Source: Bacillota bacterium (GTDB taxonomy: Bacteria; Bacillota; Sulfobacillia; JABLXB01). From it: a DNA stretch of 10,954 bases. Shown in pieces: positions 6,790 through 10,954 of the stretch; position 1 is the stretch's first letter, and every line of letters begins with the position of its first letter. The DNA lies in assembly GCA_024653225.1 (NCBI GenBank), contig JANLGA010000008.1, positions 5,169 to 16,122 of the forward strand, written 5' to 3'. Position numbers and translations under genes: made by a program. The notes under the pieces are model-generated. The model saw nothing but the letters and a program-made list of their open reading frames with translations. It was not told where the DNA came from and did no database searches.

Positions 6790-9700
6790 ATGGGGAAGAA
6801 ACGCAGGGTACTTGCCGCATCCATAGGGGAGTGCGTCCACTCCCTCGGTGTCGAGACGTTTGCGGAGTGGCTCGAGGACCAGGACCTTGGATATGCCGCC
6901 GTCAAGCTGGGGCCGGCCGTGCCCGTGGACGACCTGGTCAACAAGATCAGGGAATCGAGGCCGGAGGTAGTCGCAATATCATACAGGCTTGGAGACCTCC
7001 ACGTAGAGAAGATGCTGAGGGAATTCATGGACAAGGCCTACGAGTACGGCGTTGACCCGAAGTCGAGCCCGATACGGTATTGTTTCGGCGGCCTCCGGAC
7101 CGCGGCCAACCTGGCGCGGGCCATGACCGGCCGGAACGTGCTCCCTGACAAATTCTCGAGGCCGGAGGACAGGCACTACGACCTGGCCGAAGTCGCCAGG
7201 CAGTACAAGGGCCACCCGAGGTACGAAGGATTCTTCGAGATGATAGCGGATGATTACGTCTCGATGGACGAACTCGTAGAGTTCTCCCGCAAGCGACCCT
7301 CCGGAGGACGCGAAAGCGGAATGAAGTGGTCCGACGATCTCCTCGAACGCATCAGGCAGGTGAGGGAGACTGAAAACCGACCGATCATCAGGGCCCACAT
7401 AGGGATAGCGGCCGAATCCATCGAACCGACCGTCGAGGACATCAAGAAGGTCTGCGATGCTCATGCCCTCGAGATCGTCTCGCTCGCGCCCGACCAGCCT
7501 TCGCAGACGTTTCTTGCCAAGTTCATCCGCGGAGAGGAAGACCCCGACAAGTACCTGAGGGGACAGGGAGGCGTTCCCATACGGTCGAGAGAGGACCTCA
7601 TGGCCTTGAAGGCGGCGACCCTTCGCGGGAACTTCCCGATGACGCGAATCTACTCCGGCACGGATGAATTGCTGGAGCTGGCGAAGATCTTTGAAGAGAC
7701 TCTGCACATGCCGTTTCCAGCCGTGCCGATATTCTTTTACAACCAGCTCGACGGCAGGGGGCCTCTGCCCATCCGAGAAGGGATAGACGAGCATTTCCGG
7801 GTCATAAGATGGTGGGCGTCGCTGGGTAAGCCCCTCGAGATCAATGATCCACACCAGTGGCAGCTCAGGAACTGCTCCGACGACATGTACGTCGTCGACC
7901 ACGTGGTCGCCGGACTTGTCGCCCTGAAGTGTGGGATCAAGACATACGTGATGCAGCTCATGTTCGACCTTCCCCCGCAGATTGCACCGATCTACGACCT
8001 CGCGAAGATGCGGGCCGCCTACGAGCTGATCGAGCCGCTCACCAGGCACTTCGATTTCAGGATAGTACGAGAGACGAGGGGTGGTCTGTCCAGCTTTCCG
8101 CCGAATCTCGACATGGCCAAGGGCCATCTTGCGCTCACGACGTACTGGCAGATGTTCATGGAACCCGACATCGTGCACGTGGTGAGCTACCCCGAAGCGC
8201 ACCACGAGGCGAGGGCGGAGGACATCATCGAAAGCTGCGACATCGTAAAACAGGTCTTCAAGGATTTCTACAAGTCGGGGCAGCCCGACATCTGGAAAGA
8301 CCCGAGGGTAGCCGGACGGAAGGAAGAACTCAAGAAGGCCGCGATGTACAACATGCTGCACCTCGCGCTCATGGCGGGGTACGAGGGTAAGGTCACCATA
8401 AAGACGTTCTCGAAATGGGCGCGGGAGCCCGGCCAGGGCGACGGGGACTACGAGCAGATGCTCCTCGACCTGATCGATGAGCGCAGCTACCCGACGGGGG
8501 AATGCGCCCTGCTGAGCCCCGACAACCTCGACTTGGCCCTTCAAACCGGCCTGTTCCAGGCCCCGCAGATTACCGTCATCGACAAGCACTACGAAATGAC
8601 CGGCAAGTGCCGGACCAGGGTGGTCGGCGGCATGTGCCGGATCGACGAATTTGATGGTTTGAAGGTCAAGGGCGAGATTCAAAGGGTGGACATGGTGAGG
8701 GCGAAGTACCCGTGGTACTTCGACAAGGACATCAGTACGGCGGACGACAGGTGGTACGTTCCCGAGGCGGAAGACAGGATCGAGGATTCGGTTGTCGCCG
8801 AGTTCCGGAAGCAGATAGGCGTATCGGACGTACGGGACAAGGAAGTGCTGGCTGTGGACTTCGGGAGCACTTTCACCAAGATAGCGACGTTCAACACGTC
8901 GCGTGATGATGTCAGTCTCTCTTACGTTCCGACCACGGTCGAGGACATCAGGTTCGGCCTCGCGAACGGCCTCGGGTGCCTCGAGGCTTGCACGAAGTCG
9001 AGAAGTTGGAAACCGCTGAAAGAGGCGATGAGCCGGTTCGATATCAAGTTGCCGTGTTCGAGCGCAAAGGGCGGTCTCAAAATGGTCACTGTCTCGCTCT
9101 GCAAGGAGGAAAGCGGCTTCGCCGCCGAGCTCGCCGCGCTCACTGCGGGGGCCAAGCTGCTCAACACGTACCAAGGGATACTGTCAGAGGAGCAGGTCCG
9201 GAACATATACGAGGTGGACCAGCCGGAGATCATCCTCATCGCCGGCGGCACCAACGAGGGTGGAGAGGCGAAATTCGGACTGCGAAACGCGGATATACTG
9301 GCCCGCAATGCCCACCTGGCCACCTACGCCAGGTACGGGGTGCCCGTCATATACGCCGGCAACGAGGACATCGCCGCCGACGTGGAGAGTGTCTTCCGGG
9401 AGCACGGCATACACGTCAGGATCACAGGAAACGTCATGCCCGAGATCAACACCTTCAATATCGAAACCGTCAACGAGGCCATCAGGGACCTCTTCCAGAC
9501 GATCATTATCCGCGGCAAGGGATTCGACGTGGTCGAGGAATACATGAACGCCAGGTTCCTGCCCACTCCGAGAGCGGCCTTCCTCGGCATCAACCTGCTT
9601 GCCAAGGGATACGGAAAAGAGCCGGGGCTTGGCAACATCGTTTCCCTTGACGTCGGCGGCTGCACGACGGACTTCTTCGCCAACGTGAAATCGAATCCGC

Positions 9701-10428
9701 TGTACTCCTATCCCTGGGACGACGCCAAGAAGAAGGTGAAAAGGACGATCCTCAAGACTCCGAACGCCCCCCTGGCGTACAGAAGGGTCGAGGGCAAGTA
9801 CGGGATGAGCTACAACGCCGAGAACCTGGCTGAGCTCGAAAGGTTCCGTACCGGCCGGATGGGCGCCGATCTCGACGCGTTCATCAACGAGAGGTTTCCG
9901 GGACTGCAGCCCGGAAGCGGGGCCTTTGGCCGGTTCTTGTCCAAGAAGGGCGGGAAGCTGACGTTCAGCCTCGCGCCGTACTTGAAGTGGATCAAGGAAA
10001 ATCCGCACGCCCTCTCGGAGTGCAGGGAAGAAGACGCTGTCAGGGCCTATCTCACGAGGGAGATAATGAAGGCCGCGACGCGGGGGAACGTGGGCTACGT
10101 CAAGGAGACCGACACGTACTTCCTGCAGTATGGCGTCAATTTCCTTGGCGAAGACTGCACTCTGTTGCTCATCGGCGGCCCCATTTATCACAAGTGCAAG
10201 TCCGGCGAGAGGTACAACTACGACGATCTCCGCCTCATCGCGCAGGGGGCGCTGTTCGACCCGGCGGAATACACGGTCCTGAGACCGAACGGCCGGGTCC
10301 TGCTGGATGCCTCGTACCTGGTTTCCACCGTCGGGGGCCTGTACGGAAGGGTGGACCCCGAGGGCGCGCTGCGGATCCTGAAGAGAAACCTGGTGAAGCT
10401 GGAAATGGACGGATCCGCGACGTCCTGA
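6790..10428 (+). CDS. Three-part fusion: cobalamin-binding domain + glutamate-mutase-E-like barrel + MutL/GlmL ATPase; putative B12-dependent carbon-skeleton mutase
   Basis: The 1212-residue product joins three parts. Residues 5-115 resemble GlmS: RVLAASIG, then C15-V-H17-S-L-G20 with the axial His, S64-Y-R-L67 and FGGL (99-102). Residues 178-640 resemble GlmE: AHIGIAAES (202-210), TRIYSGTDE (285-293), SFPPNLDMAKG (435-445), VVSYPEAHHEA (464-474) and the C-terminal GLFQAP...YEMTGK block (587-606). Residues 685-1212 are a whole MutL/GlmL: phosphate-1 loop AVDFGSTFTK (688-697), AGGTNEGG (818-825), phosphate-2 SLDVGGCTTDF (952-962) and LLIGGPIYHK. Known relatives form adenosylcobalamin radical mutases in which GlmL is a putative reactivating or assembly ATPase. 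Here all would be made in equal amounts. No PLP-site motif like that of lysine or ornithine aminomutase is seen. Two glutamate-binding arginines appear substituted, so glutamate is not a safe substrate. Spacing to the opine dehydrogenase stop is 39 bases. Domain identities are by eye; GlmL is surest. Confidence 0.82.
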   Translation: MGKKRRVLAASIGECVHSLGVETFAEWLEDQDLGYAAVKLGPAVPVDDLVNKIRESRPEVVAISYRLGDLHVEKMLREFMDKAYEYGVDPKSSPIRYCFGGLRTAANLARAMTGRNVLPDKFSRPEDRHYDLAEVARQYKGHPRYEGFFEMIADDYVSMDELVEFSRKRPSGGRESGMKWSDDLLERIRQVRETENRPIIRAHIGIAAESIEPTVEDIKKVCDAHALEIVSLAPDQPSQTFLAKFIRGEEDPDKYLRGQGGVPIRSREDLMALKAATLRGNFPMTRIYSGTDELLELAKIFEETLHMPFPAVPIFFYNQLDGRGPLPIREGIDEHFRVIRWWASLGKPLEINDPHQWQLRNCSDDMYVVDHVVAGLVALKCGIKTYVMQLMFDLPPQIAPIYDLAKMRAAYELIEPLTRHFDFRIVRETRGGLSSFPPNLDMAKGHLALTTYWQMFMEPDIVHVVSYPEAHHEARAEDIIESCDIVKQVFKDFYKSGQPDIWKDPRVAGRKEELKKAAMYNMLHLALMAGYEGKVTIKTFSKWAREPGQGDGDYEQMLLDLIDERSYPTGECALLSPDNLDLALQTGLFQAPQITVIDKHYEMTGKCRTRVVGGMCRIDEFDGLKVKGEIQRVDMVRAKYPWYFDKDISTADDRWYVPEAEDRIEDSVVAEFRKQIGVSDVRDKEVLAVDFGSTFTKIATFNTSRDDVSLSYVPTTVEDIRFGLANGLGCLEACTKSRSWKPLKEAMSRFDIKLPCSSAKGGLKMVTVSLCKEESGFAAELAALTAGAKLLNTYQGILSEEQVRNIYEVDQPEIILIAGGTNEGGEAKFGLRNADILARNAHLATYARYGVPVIYAGNEDIAADVESVFREHGIHVRITGNVMPEINTFNIETVNEAIRDLFQTIIIRGKGFDVVEEYMNARFLPTPRAAFLGINLLAKGYGKEPGLGNIVSLDVGGCTTDFFANVKSNPLYSYPWDDAKKKVKRTILKTPNAPLAYRRVEGKYGMSYNAENLAELERFRTGRMGADLDAFINERFPGLQPGSGAFGRFLSKKGGKLTFSLAPYLKWIKENPHALSECREEDAVRAYLTREIMKAATRGNVGYVKETDTYFLQYGVNFLGEDCTLLLIGGPIYHKCKSGERYNYDDLRLIAQGALFDPAEYTVLRPNGRVLLDASYLVSTVGGLYGRVDPEGALRILKRNLVKLEMDGSATS

Positions 10429-10487
10429 GCAGCACCGGCGGCCACGCGCGCGCCCGAAACGACCCGTCGGGGGAGGGGGGGGATTTC
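10429..10487 (+). other. Short intergenic region with a weak hairpin and G-tracts before the ATPase gene
   Basis: CCCG (10453-10456) can pair with CGGG (10468-10471), with an inner ACG/CGT pair around ACC and an AA bulge. It is followed by runs of five and eight G (10469-10473, 10475-10482) that include the ribosome binding site for ATG 10488. There is no T-run, so it is not a classical terminator; read-through into the next gene is likely. Confidence 0.35.
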
Positions 10488-10954
10488 ATGAAGACGCTTC
10501 TCGCTTCGTGCCTTGAAGAAGTACGAAAGCGTATCGTGGGGCTGGAGGAGGAAACCGAGCTGGCGGCGCGAGCCCTGCTCTCGGGCGTTCCGGTGATGTT
10601 GGAGGGTGATTCGGGAACCGGCAAGACGGAGATCGCCAAGGCGATCGCTGCGGGACTTCGGAGAGTCATGTTCCGGGTGGACGGAAACCAAGAGCTGACT
10701 GTGGCGAAGATCCAGGGGTGGTTCGACCCACCACTCGTAATCGAGAAGGGGTTTTGCCGGGATTCGTTCATTCCAGGCCCCCTCGTAACCGCGATGCTGA
10801 ACGCGGGGCTGTTCTTTTTCAACGAGGCCTCGAGGGCCCCGTCGGAAGCGCTGAACGCGGTGCTGTCGGCCCTGGACGAGGTGGGCTACCAGGGGCCGTT
10901 GCTGGTGGAGGCCCATACGGGCTATGAGCCGGACCTGCCGCGGGTGCTGGCGGC
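10488..10954 (+). CDS. MoxR / AAA_5-type AAA+ ATPase (partial, 3' end outside the window)
   Basis: About 155 codons are visible. IVGLEEE (16-22) corresponds to the usual MoxR N-terminal VGQEE segment. Walker A is GDSGTGKT (40-47), and FIPGPLVTAML (94-104) is the MoxR/dynein-related block before Walker B. Walker B reads LFFFNEASRAP (108-118), with Asn before the catalytic Glu113, a variant also met in this group, followed by LNAVLSALDE. The end of the window reads EPDLPRVLA, which fits the strand before the sensor-1 region. MoxR-type ATPases remodel or activate protein complexes, often with a von Willebrand factor A protein encoded next door or by inserting metals or cofactors; such a partner would be downstream and is not visible. 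ATG 10488 has a G-rich Shine-Dalgarno stretch. The function in this operon is unknown. Confidence 0.8.
   Translation, partial: MKTLLASCLEEVRKRIVGLEEETELAARALLSGVPVMLEGDSGTGKTEIAKAIAAGLRRVMFRVDGNQELTVAKIQGWFDPPLVIEKGFCRDSFIPGPLVTAMLNAGLFFFNEASRAPSEALNAVLSALDEVGYQGPLLVEAHTGYEPDLPRVLA

Noticed and set aside
6790..8700. Lysine or ornithine aminomutase (PLP plus B12) rather than a GlmE-type mutase
   Set aside because: The order of blocks and the C-terminal GLFQAP...YEMTGK region fit GlmE better, and I see no PLP-lysine motif of the aminomutase kind; kept only as a distant alternative.
6979..9174. A 731-codon open frame on the minus strand opposite the mutase fusion
   Set aside because: It is a typical high-GC mirror of a strongly coding + strand frame. 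It has no recognisable motif, and the + strand frame carries clear domain motifs along the same span.

Overview
The window is a GC-rich bacterial segment with every gene on the + strand, tightly packed, so it looks like one long catabolic operon cut at both ends. Strong GGAGG-type ribosome binding sites, several GTG/TTG starts and frequent AGG arginine codons, together with a peptide importer and a B12-dependent mutase, suggest an amino-acid or peptide-fermenting anaerobe (a Synergistota or high-GC Bacillota type is my guess). The lineage cannot be fixed from this sequence alone.

Layout. Positions 1-4661 hold most of a dipeptide/oligopeptide (Dpp/Opp) ABC importer: the last codons of a DppB-type permease, a DppC-type permease, and the DppD- and DppF-type ATPases. 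A D-aminoacylase (N-acyl-D-amino-acid deacylase) gene is inserted between the second permease and the first ATPase. No substrate-binding protein is in view; it may lie upstream. After a 107-base gap carrying a GC-rich hairpin come a class-I glutamine-amidotransferase-like peptidase C26 (gamma-glutamyl hydrolase/PuuD type) and an overlapping octopine/nopaline-type opine dehydrogenase.

The most striking gene is at 6790-10428. It encodes a 1212-residue protein that reads as three proteins in one chain: a cobalamin-binding domain (GlmS-like), a glutamate-mutase-E-like catalytic barrel, and a complete MutL/GlmL ASKHA-type ATPase. In characterised clostridial glutamate mutase these are separate genes (glmS, glmL, glmE). 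By eye, two of the three arginines that grip glutamate in the known enzyme are replaced and the Asp of the cobalamin DxHxxG motif is Cys, so this is probably a mutase with another substrate. A MoxR/AAA_5-type ATPase gene starts 59 bases downstream and runs off the window.

Working model (inference): the transporter brings in an N-substituted amino acid or short peptide; the D-aminoacylase and C26 hydrolase remove acyl or gamma-glutamyl groups; the opine dehydrogenase splits or forms a secondary-amine conjugate; and the fused B12 enzyme rearranges the carbon skeleton of the released amino acid for fermentation. The MoxR protein could be a chaperone for a complex encoded further downstream or for the mutase itself. 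No RNA genes, CRISPR arrays, insertion sequences or repeats were seen, and there is no gene-free stretch longer than about 110 bases.
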